The notes under the pieces are model-generated. The model saw nothing but the letters and a program-made list of their open reading frames with translations, was not told the origin of the DNA and did no database searches. The position numbers and the translations under genes are program-made. From Egaibacter sp046050465 (GTDB lineage: Bacteria > Pseudomonadota > Gammaproteobacteria > Burkholderiales > Burkholderiaceae_C), in contig JBJOPS010000019.1 of NCBI GenBank assembly GCA_046050465.1, forward strand, positions 1 through 64,000: a stretch of DNA of 64,000 nucleotides, written 5' to 3'. This document shows positions 25,239 through 33,674 of this stretch, one piece after another. Positions within the stretch are counted from its first letter, which is position 1. The number at the start of each line of letters is the position of its first letter.

Positions 25239-26168
25239 TTACAGGCGGCTGGCGCCAGCCGCAAAGGGGGCTGACGACGAGGTAGATCGTCCGATGCCGG
25301 ACAGGTTGGCCGGCATCGGCGTGACCGGAAACACCGCGTTGATCTGCCCGGTGCCCGAACTGGGGAAAAAAGGCGTGATGACTTCGGCTGGCGCATCGTA
25401 GTGGTCCCAGCCCAGCGCGCCCAGCAGCATGGCCGTGTCGTGCATGAAGCCTTCGCCGTGTCCTTTGGCGGCGTATTCAGGCAGCATTTGCGTGAAGGTT
25501 TTCCACTCGCCGCGCTGCCACATGCCCACGACGTGGTGGTCCAGCTGCTCCAGAAACGGGCTCCACATCTTGTTGGCGTACTCGGGTGCCAAACCGTTCT
25601 GGGCGAAACGGTGCGACAGGGAGCCACTGGCAAAAAAAGCCACGGTGCCGTCGTAATGCTGTTCAACCGCCTGACGCATGGCCCAGCCCAGTCGGGCGCT
25701 GTGTTCCAGGTAGTGCACCATGCACAGCGCACTGACCGAGATCACCTTGAAGTGGCGATCGGCGTTCATGTAGCGCATGGGCACCAGCGTGCCGTACTCC
25801 GGCGCCAGTGACGTGGCATCGTGGGCCAGCGTGGCCACACCCATGTCATTGCAGGTTTTTGCCAGCAGGCGGCCCAGGACCGGGTTGCCGTCATATTCAA
25901 ACGGCATGTTGCTGATGAAGTGGGGCAACTCGTTGCTGGTGTAAGTGCCCTTGAAGTGTGGCGCGCAATTGATGTGGTAACCCGCGTTTACCAGCCAGTG
26001 GGTGTCGAACACCACAATGGTGTCCACACCCAGCGCGCGGCAGCGTTTGCCGATTTCAACGTGCCCATCAATGGCGGCCTGGCGCGTGCCTTTTTGCGGT
26101 CCGTCCAGCTCGCTCAGGTACATCGACGGCACGTGGGTGATTTTGGCGGCCAGTGCGAGCTTACCCAC
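25239..26168 (-). CDS. hpaD: 3,4-dihydroxyphenylacetate 2,3-dioxygenase HpaD
   Basis: A 309-residue class III (LigB-type) extradiol dioxygenase. Iron-ligand and active-site regions include the opening AAKITHVPSMY, TIVVFDTHWLVNAGYH and FFASGSLSHRF. The enzyme opens the ring of homoprotocatechuate to 5-carboxymethyl-2-hydroxymuconate semialdehyde, committing the pathway. In this operon it is separated from hpaE by a MAPEG membrane-protein gene. The hydroxylase genes hpaBC that make its substrate from 4-hydroxyphenylacetate are not in the window. Confidence 0.94.
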   Translation of the reverse strand: MGKLALAAKITHVPSMYLSELDGPQKGTRQAAIDGHVEIGKRCRALGVDTIVVFDTHWLVNAGYHINCAPHFKGTYTSNELPHFISNMPFEYDGNPVLGRLLAKTCNDMGVATLAHDATSLAPEYGTLVPMRYMNADRHFKVISVSALCMVHYLEHSARLGWAMRQAVEQHYDGTVAFFASGSLSHRFAQNGLAPEYANKMWSPFLEQLDHHVVGMWQRGEWKTFTQMLPEYAAKGHGEGFMHDTAMLLGALGWDHYDAPAEVITPFFPSSGTGQINAVFPVTPMPANLSGIGRSTSSSAPFAAGASRL

Positions 26169-26177
26169 GATGCGACC

Positions 26178-26603
26178 TCAGGCCCGACCCAGCAGTTGGA
26201 CGACGAAGACCAGCCACATGACCCACAGCAACACCGAACTTGCTGCAAAGACATAGAACCGGTGCATGACCTTGTTGTAAGTGATATGGATGTAGCTGTG
26301 TGCCACGCGCAGGGCTACATAGACCCAGGCCAGGGCCAGCAGCGGCGTGGTCAGGCCGTGCGTGACAAACAGCGCCAGGCCCAGCACGTGAAACATCACC
26401 GGCATTTCGCACAGGTTTTGGTAGTTGTCGGCCGCGCAGGTGTTCTCCAGTGCCGTGCCGGACTTCGCCCGCGTGGCCACCTTTTGCGGATGGATGCGTC
26501 GGGAATTCATCTCGGCAATGCGTGCGCGAAACATGATGCAGGCCACCACGGCCAGTAGCAGCAGCATGGTCGCCATTGGGTAAAGAATCAGGGTCTGGTT
26601 CAT
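26178..26603 (-). CDS. MAPEG-family membrane protein
   Basis: A 141-residue integral membrane protein started at ATG 26603, seven bases after AAGGAG. Four hydrophobic segments are visible: residues 3-24, roughly 65-85, 88-105 and 118-138. The MAPEG pattern is present in the central Asn-rich region (ENTCAADNYQNLCEMPVMFH) and in YVALRVAHSYIHITYNKVMH, which resembles the MGST/FLAP glutathione-binding region. It is embedded between hpaE and hpaD with spacings of 23 and 9 bases, so it is co-transcribed with the homoprotocatechuate enzymes. A glutathione-linked detoxification of reactive aldehyde or quinone intermediates is an inference. It is not a standard hpa gene. Confidence 0.85.
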   Translation of the reverse strand: MNQTLILYPMATMLLLLAVVACIMFRARIAEMNSRRIHPQKVATRAKSGTALENTCAADNYQNLCEMPVMFHVLGLALFVTHGLTTPLLALAWVYVALRVAHSYIHITYNKVMHRFYVFAASSVLLWVMWLVFVVQLLGRA

Positions 26604-26626
26604 GGCAGTCTCCTTGGTTGCGGGCG

Positions 26627-28096
26627 TTATACACCCCAGCGTGGAATGTGATGGCTGCCCAAAGACACGGCCACGTTCTTGGGTTCGCAGAACACCTCGT
26701 AACTCCAGGTGCCGCCTTCGCGCCCTGTGCCGCTGGCCTTGGTGCCGCCAAAGGGCTGGCGCAGGTCGCGCACGTTCTGGCTGTTGACGAAGCACATGCC
26801 GGCCTCCACCGCAGCGGCCACGCGGTGCGCGCGGCCCAGGTTTTCGGTCCACACGTAGCTGGAGAGGCCATACTGAATGTCATTGGCCAGGCAACAAGCC
26901 TCGGCCTCGTCCTTGAACGGGATCAGGCAGGCCACGGGGCCAAAGATTTCTTCCTGCGCGATGCGCATGCGGTTGTCCACGTCGGCAAACACCGTGGGCC
27001 ACACGTAGTTGCCCTTGGCCACGCGGGCGGGCAGTTCGGATGCGTATGAGGGGCGGTCCAGCCCGCCGCACAGCATCGCGGCGCCCTCTTTGGGGCCGAG
27101 TTCGATGTAACTGCGCACCTTGGCCAGATGCGCCTGCGAAATCATCGGCCCGACGATGGTTTTGTCGTCCAGCGGGTCGCCCACCACGATGCGTTTGGCG
27201 CGTTCCACAAACCTGGCGACGAAGTCGGCGTAGATGGATTGCTGCACCAGGATGCGGCTACCGGCCGTGCAGCGCTCGCCGTTGTTGCTGAAAATCATGA
27301 ACACGGCGGCGTCGAGCGCGCGCTCCAGATTCGCGTCGTCAAAAATCACAAACGGGCTCTTGCCACCCAGCTCCATGCTGAATTTTTTGAGACCTGCCTG
27401 CTGCACGATGCGGTTGCCGGTGGCGGTCGAGCCCGTGAAGGAAATCGCCCGCACATCGGGGTGCTTGACCAGCGGCTCCCCTGCTTCCTTGCCGTAGCCA
27501 TGCACCAGATTCAGCACGCCCGGGGGAATGCCGGCTTCCAGCGCCAGCTCACCCAGCCGTGCGGCAGTCATGGGTGACAGCTCGCTCATCTTCAGCACGG
27601 CGGTGTTGCCAAAGGCCAGGCAAGGCGCGGTCTTCCAGGTGGCCGTCATGAAGGGCACGTTCCACGGGCTGATGAGGGCGCACACGCCGGTAGGATGAAA
27701 CAGCGTGTAGTTCAGGTGCGTCTCGGTCGGATAAGTGTGGCCGTCCACGCGGGTGCACATCTCGGCGAAGTAATAGAAGTTGTCGGCCGCGCGGGGAATG
27801 AGCTGCTTGCCAGTCTGGGTGATGACCTGGCCGCAGTCGTTGGTTTCGGTCTGTGCGATCTCTGGCACGTGGGCCGCGATCAGGTCGCCGAGTTTACGGA
27901 TCAGTTTGGCGCGCTGTGGTGCTGGCATGCCGGCCCATTTGGGGAAGGCTTCTTTGGCGGCGGCAACGGCAGCGTTGACTTCTGCCTCGCTACCTGAGGC
28001 CACTTCGGCCAGTACATCCTGCGTGGCGGGGTTGACGGTTTCGAAATGGTGACTGCCTGCAACCGGTTTGCCGTTGATCAGGTGATCGATTCTCAT
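26627..28096 (-). CDS. hpaE: 5-carboxymethyl-2-hydroxymuconate semialdehyde dehydrogenase HpaE
   Basis: A 489-residue NAD-dependent aldehyde dehydrogenase started at ATG 28096 (MRIDHLINGKPVAGSHHF) behind AAGGACA; a longer frame upstream lacks homology. The catalytic Glu is in SMELGGKSPFVIF and the nucleophilic Cys in NNGERCTAGSRILV. NAD-binding FTGSTATGNRI precedes them. It oxidises the ring-cleavage semialdehyde to 5-carboxymethyl-2-hydroxymuconate. It sits 11 bases after hpaG2. Complete and intact. Confidence 0.95.
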   Translation of the reverse strand: MRIDHLINGKPVAGSHHFETVNPATQDVLAEVASGSEAEVNAAVAAAKEAFPKWAGMPAPQRAKLIRKLGDLIAAHVPEIAQTETNDCGQVITQTGKQLIPRAADNFYYFAEMCTRVDGHTYPTETHLNYTLFHPTGVCALISPWNVPFMTATWKTAPCLAFGNTAVLKMSELSPMTAARLGELALEAGIPPGVLNLVHGYGKEAGEPLVKHPDVRAISFTGSTATGNRIVQQAGLKKFSMELGGKSPFVIFDDANLERALDAAVFMIFSNNGERCTAGSRILVQQSIYADFVARFVERAKRIVVGDPLDDKTIVGPMISQAHLAKVRSYIELGPKEGAAMLCGGLDRPSYASELPARVAKGNYVWPTVFADVDNRMRIAQEEIFGPVACLIPFKDEAEACCLANDIQYGLSSYVWTENLGRAHRVAAAVEAGMCFVNSQNVRDLRQPFGGTKASGTGREGGTWSYEVFCEPKNVAVSLGSHHIPRWGV

Positions 28097-28107
28097 GCCT
28101 GTCCTTG

Positions 28108-28884
28108 TTAAGTTGCGACGGGCGCGGCAGCTGGCCACGTCTCGATGGTATTGATGAGGGCGCCGATGCCCTCAATGCTGGTGATGACTACATCGCCCGG
28201 CTGACAGTCCACCACGCCGTCGGGCGTGCCAGTCAGGATGATGTCACCGGGCTGCAGCGTCATGAAACTGCTGAAGTATTCGATCAGGAACGGCACGTCA
28301 AAAATCATGTCCCGCGTGTTACCGGATTGCGTGACCTGGCCATTGACTGTGGTTTGCAGCGCCAGCGTGTGCGGGTTGGGCACGTCCGCAGCGTCCACTA
28401 GCCAGGGGCCAATGGGGGTGCAGGTGGTGCGGTTTTTCACGCGCAGGTTGGGCCGGTACCAGTTTTCCAGGTAATCGCGGATGGCGTAATCGTTGGCCAC
28501 GGTGTAGCCGGCCACAAAATCGTGGGCGTCGTCGCGCTTCACGCCCTTGGCCGTTTTGCCGATCACCACCGTCAGCTCACACTCGTAGTGCATGAATTGC
28601 ACGTCAGGCGGACGGCGGGTGAACGCGCGGTGGCCGGTCAGCGTGCTCTCGCCCTTGATGAATACCAGCGGCTCTTCAGGCGCCTTGAATGCCAGTTCTT
28701 TAGCGTGATCGGCGTAGTTCAGGCCCAGCGCAAGGATGGTTCGGGGGCGCGGGGTCGGTAACAGTGGTGGCAGCCACACCACCGCGTCCTGCGCCACAAC
28801 TCGCCCATCGGCTAGCTGCAACTGGTCTGCGTGAGCGATGGCCTGGTGAATGGCCCCTGCGTAGGCAACCCGTGCGTGTTTTAT
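28108..28884 (-). CDS. hpaG2: Fumarylacetoacetate-hydrolase family protein, HpaG2 (OPET decarboxylase/HHDD isomerase half)
   Basis: An FAH-fold enzyme of 258 residues if translation starts at codon 28882-28884. The core motifs are complete: GLNYADHAKELAF, PLVFIKGESTLTGH, the metal ligands in HYECELTVVIGKT and GYTVANDYAIRDYL, and GDIILTGTPDGV. HpaG activities decarboxylate and isomerise 5-oxopent-3-ene-1,2,5-tricarboxylate. The start is odd. The sequence overlapping the hpaG1 stop reads ATAAAACAC, giving ATA-Lys-His-Ala-Arg-Val-Ala-Tyr, where an ATGA stop/start overlap would be expected. The next legal start is TTG at 28819-28821, 21 codons downstream and inside what looks like coding sequence. 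Confidence 0.88.
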   Translation of the reverse strand: MKHARVAYAGAIHQAIAHADQLQLADGRVVAQDAVVWLPPLLPTPRPRTILALGLNYADHAKELAFKAPEEPLVFIKGESTLTGHRAFTRRPPDVQFMHYECELTVVIGKTAKGVKRDDAHDFVAGYTVANDYAIRDYLENWYRPNLRVKNRTTCTPIGPWLVDAADVPNPHTLALQTTVNGQVTQSGNTRDMIFDVPFLIEYFSSFMTLQPGDIILTGTPDGVVDCQPGDVVITSIEGIGALINTIETWPAAAPVAT

Positions 28885-29582
28885 GCTCTGGCCCCGGCAG
28901 GTGCATCGGTTGATCCGGGTGGTAGCAATGTGTTGGACAACGTGCCGAAAGCGGGCAGGCCGGGCGCGTGGATGTCGATGCGATCACCCGCCTGCGCCAG
29001 TGGGCGACCTGTGTCACAACCCAGCATGAGCATGTCGCCGGGTTGCAGCGTCATGAACTCGCTGACGTCGGCCAGCAACTGGCTGGCGGAGCGAACCAGA
29101 TTGGCGAAGTCAATGCGCTGGCGCAATTCACCGTTGATGTGCACTTCCAGCTTGAACCGTGCCGGGTCGCCAGCCCGTTCTGCGGACATCAGCTGCGAGC
29201 CAACGCCCAGAAATCCGTCCACACATTTGTACTTGACCGGCGGGCGGAAGAAGCTGGCATGCGGGATGGACAAGTCGTTCATCAAAACATAGTTTGCTAT
29301 AGAAAAAGTAGCTGGCCGCGCATATTTCACGAGGGCTGGAGGCCCAATTAGTACCCCAATAGTGGCCCCTATTTCCACTTCGGAGGCGTTGGAAGGAAGC
29401 ACGATGCCCGAGCCGTTGGCACTCCAGGTATTGGCCGTTTTGACGTACAGGACAGGCGCACGCGGCGCGGCCTTGTAGGGCGCCTGGCTCATTTGCGGGG
29501 CCAAGGCATCCATCTCACCCTGAAAGTTCAGCAGGGTTCCGTAAACGGTGCCCGTGGGCATGAATGACTGGGCGATGCTCAT
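28881..29582 (-). CDS. hpaG1: Fumarylacetoacetate-hydrolase family protein, HpaG1
   Basis: A 233-residue FAH-fold protein corresponding to the N-terminal half of fused HpaG of enteric bacteria. It has GTVYGTLLNFQGEMDAL, APVLYVKTANTW, then MNDLSIPHASFFRPPVKYKC and the C-terminal LQPGDMLMLGCDTG. The central segment GPPALVKYARPATFSIAN is encoded by an antisense-oriented dispersed repeat. It replaces, at about equal length, the stretch aligned with KTATKVREEDAAEYIAGYAL in E. coli HpaG. It overlaps the hpaR stop by four bases, and its own stop overlaps the hpaG2 N-terminal codon. Confidence 0.9.
   Translation of the reverse strand: MSIAQSFMPTGTVYGTLLNFQGEMDALAPQMSQAPYKAAPRAPVLYVKTANTWSANGSGIVLPSNASEVEIGATIGVLIGPPALVKYARPATFSIANYVLMNDLSIPHASFFRPPVKYKCVDGFLGVGSQLMSAERAGDPARFKLEVHINGELRQRIDFANLVRSASQLLADVSEFMTLQPGDMLMLGCDTGRPLAQAGDRIDIHAPGLPAFGTLSNTLLPPGSTDAPAGARA
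29294..29347 (+). repeat. Dispersed ~55-bp repeat, copy F, antisense and in frame in hpaG1
   Basis: TTGCTATAGAAAAAGTAGCT, GGCCGCGCATATTTC, ACGAGGGCTGGAGGCCCAAT on the plus strand. The gene is on the minus strand, so the reverse complement is translated, giving GPPALVKYARPATFSIAN with no stop. Confidence 0.83.
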
Positions 29583-30019
29583 GCCTGCTCCAGTTCAATC
29601 ACGGCGTCCAGCAACCCATAGAGCTGGGCCAGTTTTTCTTTGCCCAGCGTTTTTTCCATCCAGCTGTAGTGCGCCTCAATGGTTTGCGACAGTGTGTCTA
29701 CCAGGGCACGGCCCCGCTCCGTTGTTTCCACCACAGTACGCCGCTGGTCTGCCGGGTCACGGGCGCGCTGGATCAGACCATCGCGTTCCATACGCGTCAA
29801 CACGCCCGTCAGGCTGGGCCCCAGGATGAACGCTTCACGCGCAACCCGGCCCGTTTCCACCGTGCCGCTTTCACCCAGCACCCGCAACACACGCCATTGC
29901 TGGTCGCTCAGCGCATGCTGGCGAAGGGACGGACGCGTGTGGGCCATGACCGCTTCACGCGCTTGCAACAACAGACGGGGCAGGTTGCGGTGGACAAACG
30001 GAGTAGCTGGTGAATTCAT
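29579..30019 (-). CDS. hpaR: Homoprotocatechuate operon repressor HpaR (MarR family)
   Basis: A 146-residue MarR-type regulator. The HpaR start NLPRLLLQAREAVMAHTRPS and the winged-helix core (LSDQQWRVLRVLGESG, ILGPSLTGVLTRMERDGLI, wing RDPADQRRTVVETTERG) are present. HpaR represses the hpa genes and is relieved by pathway aromatic acids. It is the first gene of the minus-strand operon, overlapping hpaG1 by four bases. A perfect 16-base palindrome begins three bases upstream of its start, so it probably represses itself together with the operon. It diverges from radA. Confidence 0.93.
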   Translation of the reverse strand: MNSPATPFVHRNLPRLLLQAREAVMAHTRPSLRQHALSDQQWRVLRVLGESGTVETGRVAREAFILGPSLTGVLTRMERDGLIQRARDPADQRRTVVETTERGRALVDTLSQTIEAHYSWMEKTLGKEKLAQLYGLLDAVIELEQA

Positions 30020-30021
30020 TT

Positions 30022-30037
30022 ATTTAACATGTTAAAT
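30022..30037. promoter_or_regulatory. Palindromic operator, probable HpaR site
   Basis: ATTTAACATGTTAAAT is a perfect 16-base inverted repeat directly upstream of the hpaR ATG and 72 bases before radA. MarR-family proteins bind AT-rich palindromes of this size. Its position would block transcription of hpaR and the hpa genes. Confidence 0.78.
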
Positions 30038-30108
30038 GTATTTACTGTTTTGGCAAGCTTTTGTTCGACGAGTGGTAAAACTGTAAATACATACAGTAAT
30101 ATCCAGTC

Positions 30109-31476
30109 ATGGCCAAAGAAAAAACCGTTTTCACCTGTACCGATTGCGGCGGTACCAGCCCCAAGTGGCTGGGCAAATGCCCCAGCTGTGGTGCCTGGAA
30201 CACCTTGATCGAGTCGATTGCCGAGAGTACCTCGGCTGTTAAAAACCGGTTTGCGTCGCTGGCAAAAACTGCTGAGATCGCCGTTCTGGCGGACATTGAG
30301 GCCACCGACATCGAGCGCACTCCCACGGGCCACGAAGAGTTGGACCGCGTTCTGGGCGGTGGCATTGTCGAAGGAGGTGTGGTGCTGATCGGCGGTGACC
30401 CAGGCATTGGCAAATCCACGTTGTTGTTGCAGGCGCTGGATTCACTGCAGCGCGCCGGGAAAAACACGTTGTATGTAACGGGCGAAGAGAGTGGCGCGCA
30501 GGTGGCGTTGCGCTCGCGCCGTCTGGGACTGGATCGCTCCCAGGTGAAGGTGTTGGCCGAAATCCAGCTGGAGAAAATTCTGGCGACGCTGGATGCCACG
30601 CAACCCGATATTGCGGTGATCGACTCCATCCAGACCGTGTATTCCGACCAACTCACCTCAGCCCCCGGCTCGGTGGCGCAGGTGCGTGAATGCGCAGCCC
30701 ACCTCACGCGCGCGGCCAAGGCCAGCGGCGTGTGCATTGTGCTGGTGGGCCACGTCACCAAAGAGGGGGCACTGGCCGGGCCGCGGGTGCTGGAGCACAT
30801 GGTGGACACCGTGCTGTACTTCGAAGGCGACACACACAGCCAGTTCAGGCTGGTGCGCGCCATCAAAAACCGTTTTGGCGCGGTGAACGAGATCGGCGTG
30901 TTTGCCATGACTGAAAAAGGCCTCAAAGGAGTAAGCAACCCCAGCGCCATCTTCCTGAGCCAGCACCCGGAACCTGTACCCGGCAGCTGCGTGATGGTGA
31001 CGCTGGAAGGCACGCGCCCCATGTTGGTGGAGATTCAGGCGCTGGTGGACAGCGGCGGGCCGTCCCCCCGGCGCCTGAGCGTGGGGCTGGACAAAGACCG
31101 CCTGGCCATGTTGCTGGCGGTATTGCATCGGCATGCAGGCGTGGCTTGCATGGATCAGGATGTGTTTGTCAACGCGGTGGGGGGTGTGCGCATCAGTGAA
31201 CCGGCGGCTGATCTGGCAGTCATGCTATCCATCACGTCGTCATTGCGGGGCAAGCCTTTGCCCAAAGGTTTCATCGCTTTTGGTGAAGTAGGTCTGGCTG
31301 GTGAAGTGCGTCCCGCGCCGCGTGGCCAGGAGCGACTGAAAGAAGCCGCCAAGCTGGGTTTCAGCGTGGCGGTGGTGCCCAAGGCCAATGCCCCTAAAAA
31401 GTCTATTGAGGGGCTGACCATTCATGCTGTTGATCGGGTGGGCCAGGCCATGGACGTGGTCAGGGAGCTGGGCTGA
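30109..31476 (+). CDS. radA: DNA repair protein RadA
   Basis: A 455-residue protein of full family length. The zinc finger has Cys at residues 10, 13, 24 and 27 (CTDCGG and CPSCGAW). Walker A GGDPGIGKST is at 95-104, the RadA-specific KNRFG is at about 253, and a Lon-protease-like C-terminal domain ends ALRDRV-type helices (IHAVDRVGQAMDVVRELG). RadA is a RecA-like motor that extends D-loops and promotes branch migration in recombination and transformation. It is divergent from hpaR and appears monocistronic. The 150 bases after it lead to a response-regulator gene and hold nothing else visible. Confidence 0.96.
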   Translation: MAKEKTVFTCTDCGGTSPKWLGKCPSCGAWNTLIESIAESTSAVKNRFASLAKTAEIAVLADIEATDIERTPTGHEELDRVLGGGIVEGGVVLIGGDPGIGKSTLLLQALDSLQRAGKNTLYVTGEESGAQVALRSRRLGLDRSQVKVLAEIQLEKILATLDATQPDIAVIDSIQTVYSDQLTSAPGSVAQVRECAAHLTRAAKASGVCIVLVGHVTKEGALAGPRVLEHMVDTVLYFEGDTHSQFRLVRAIKNRFGAVNEIGVFAMTEKGLKGVSNPSAIFLSQHPEPVPGSCVMVTLEGTRPMLVEIQALVDSGGPSPRRLSVGLDKDRLAMLLAVLHRHAGVACMDQDVFVNAVGGVRISEPAADLAVMLSITSSLRGKPLPKGFIAFGEVGLAGEVRPAPRGQERLKEAAKLGFSVAVVPKANAPKKSIEGLTIHAVDRVGQAMDVVRELG

Positions 31477-31626
31477 TGCACGAGTGAGGGCGGTTAGCCC
31501 CTGGTTCTGGAGCAGGGCCGCAAAAAATGCACAATGGACGGCATTGCAAATACGATGACGGCGATTGATGTTGTCGAAGCAATTCGGTTGGGCGAGGTGG
31601 ATAAATGGTCAATCCGGGGTTCCTTG

Positions 31627-32298
31627 ATGCGAATTTTGCTGGCTGAAGATGACCTGATGCTGGGTGATGGTTTGCGTGCGGGTTTGCGTCAACTTGGTTT
31701 TCAGGTGGATTGGGTCCGCGATGGTGTTGCGGCTGAGCGTGAGCTGGGCACGGGTGATTACGCGGCAGCCGTGCTGGATATCGGGCTTCCGCAGAGAGAC
31801 GGACTGATAGTGCTTCAGGCCTTGCGTCGCCGCAGGATGGTGACGCCGGTGCTGGTGTTGACGGCCCGTGACGCGGTGTCTGATCGGATTCTTGGCCTGG
31901 ATCTGGGTGCCGATGACTATGTTGTCAAGCCGGTCGATCTTCATGAATTGGGGGCACGTTTGCGCTCGCTGGTTCGCCGTGCACACGGGCAAGTTCAAGA
32001 GGAACTGTGTTGTGACGCTGTCGTGTTGGACCCTTCAGCCAGACAAGTCCGTCTTGATGGTGAGTCAGTGGCGCTTTCAACCCGTGAGTTCGATCTGCTG
32101 CATGTCCTGATGCTGAACGCGGGACGTGTCATGTCGCGTGAACAACTGGAGCAACAGCTATATAGCTGGGGCTACGAAGTTGACAGCAATGCAATTGAAG
32201 TGCACATCCATCACTTGCGGCGCAAGCTGTACCCTGACGTTATCCGGACGGTGCGGGGCATTGGGTATATGGTGCAGCGTAAGCAGGATTTATCGTGA
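31627..32298 (+). CDS. OmpR-family response regulator (QseB/TctD-like)
   Basis: A 223-residue regulator started at ATG 31627 (MRILLAEDDLMLGDGLRAGL). The receiver has the acidic pair at residues 8-9, the phosphoacceptor Asp at 51 (VLDIGLPQRDG), and the conserved Lys in DDYVVKPVDL. The winged-helix DNA-binding domain ends with VHIHHLRRKLYPDVIRTVRGIGYM. It pairs with the sensor kinase whose GTG start overlaps its stop. Sequence style is that of the QseB/PmrA/TctD group, but no target gene is adjacent, so the stimulus is unknown. An upstream in-frame extension from 31534 is not conserved. Confidence 0.92.
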   Translation: MRILLAEDDLMLGDGLRAGLRQLGFQVDWVRDGVAAERELGTGDYAAAVLDIGLPQRDGLIVLQALRRRRMVTPVLVLTARDAVSDRILGLDLGADDYVVKPVDLHELGARLRSLVRRAHGQVQEELCCDAVVLDPSARQVRLDGESVALSTREFDLLHVLMLNAGRVMSREQLEQQLYSWGYEVDSNAIEVHIHHLRRKLYPDVIRTVRGIGYMVQRKQDLS

Positions 32299-33644
32299 AA
32301 TTAATGCAAGCCCGGTCTTTGCAGACGCGCTTGTTGGTGATGACGCTGGGTCTGGTGGTGACCATTTGGGCAGGAGTGGCATCTGTAACCTGGGTGTCTG
32401 CGCGTCACGAGCTTGACGAACTGCTGGATGGTCATCTGGCACAGACTGCCGCCTTGCTTGTGGTGCAGCAGCTCGAAGCACAAGCAGGTGATGTGGTCGA
32501 TGCTCCTTCCTTGCATAAGTATGCCCCACGGGTGGCCTTTCAGGTTTTTCACCGAGGGAGCTTGGTGATGCGCACAACCAATGTCGGCACAATGCCGATG
32601 ACAGGCAAAGGCCCTGGCTTCGCAACCGAATTGGTCAATGATGGTCAGGAATGGCGCATCTTTTCAACCCACGGTGCGGGGCAGGATGTGCGGGTCTATG
32701 TGGGGGAGCAAACGGCGTCTCGCCGCGAAATTCTATGGGCTGTGATATTGAGCATGCTCCTTCCCATGATGGTCGCATTGCCCTTGCTTGCGCTCATGCT
32801 CTGGTGGGCGGTGCGACAGGGGCTGGACCCCTTGCGTCAACTTGGTACGCTGCTGGGGCAACGCCAGCCGCAAGCGTTGGAGCCGGTCGCTCTGCATGAC
32901 ATGCCCCCGGAAATGCGCCCGATGGTCAATGCGTTGAACGGTTTGCTTGCGCGCATCGAGAGTATGGTCATGACCGAGCGTCGCTTCACGGCTGATGCCG
33001 CACACGAGTTGCGCACACCTATTGCTGCGATCCGGGCACAAGCGCAGGTTGCGCTAGGCGCGGGGGCCGATGTGGCTCAGCGGGACCATGCCCTGCAGTA
33101 CACGCTGGCAGGTTGTGAGCGGGCCACCCGGCTGGTTGAGCAGTTGCTGACCCTGGCGCGCCTTGAGACAGCGTCTGCAGCCTTGAGTGCCTCAGTCGCC
33201 CCCGTTAACCTGGGCATGGTGACGCGCGGGGTCGCGGCCGAGCTTGCACCCACCGCAATGGCACGTCATCAAAGTCTTGAACTGGAAGCCGACACGCCTG
33301 TCCTGGTTGCCGGCGATGATGTTCTGATCGGTGTGATGGTGCGTAATCTGATTGACAACGCAATGCGATATAGCCCTGATGGTGCGCGGGTGCTGGTGAT
33401 CGTGAAGTCCGAAGCTGGGCAACCCCTGGTGCGTGTCGAAGACGGTGGGCCGGGCATGACAGAGCAGGAAATGGCCCGTCTGGGCGAACGGTTTTACCGT
33501 GTAACAGGCATTAAACAAACCGGGAGCGGACTGGGTTGGTCCATTGTCAAAAGGTTGTCGGATGCCTTTGGCGCCACGACTCAGGTTGCACGATCAAGCG
33601 CTTTGGGTGGCCTGGCGGTTGAGGTGCGGTGGCCTGCACGGTAG
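32295..33644 (+). CDS. Sensor histidine kinase (QseC-like)
   Basis: A 449-residue kinase starting with GTG 32295, overlapping the regulator stop (GTGA). Membrane segments lie at about residues 10-32 and 145-170 with a periplasmic domain of about 110 residues between. The phosphoacceptor is His 237 in AAHELRTPIAAIRAQAQ. The N box is NLIDNAMRYSPDG and the G1 box is VEDGGPGM. It senses an envelope signal and phosphorylates the upstream regulator. The QseC similarity comes from overall organisation; the ligand cannot be inferred. Confidence 0.92.
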   Translation: MKLMQARSLQTRLLVMTLGLVVTIWAGVASVTWVSARHELDELLDGHLAQTAALLVVQQLEAQAGDVVDAPSLHKYAPRVAFQVFHRGSLVMRTTNVGTMPMTGKGPGFATELVNDGQEWRIFSTHGAGQDVRVYVGEQTASRREILWAVILSMLLPMMVALPLLALMLWWAVRQGLDPLRQLGTLLGQRQPQALEPVALHDMPPEMRPMVNALNGLLARIESMVMTERRFTADAAHELRTPIAAIRAQAQVALGAGADVAQRDHALQYTLAGCERATRLVEQLLTLARLETASAALSASVAPVNLGMVTRGVAAELAPTAMARHQSLELEADTPVLVAGDDVLIGVMVRNLIDNAMRYSPDGARVLVIVKSEAGQPLVRVEDGGPGMTEQEMARLGERFYRVTGIKQTGSGLGWSIVKRLSDAFGATTQVARSSALGGLAVEVRWPAR

Positions 33645-33674
33645 GGGCTGCCACAACCCTGCCAAAATCCCGGC

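Noticed and set aside
31477..31626. An N-terminal extension of the QseB-like regulator from 31534
   Set aside because: The receiver domain of OmpR regulators starts within a few residues of the MRILLAEDD Met, so the extension is not credible.
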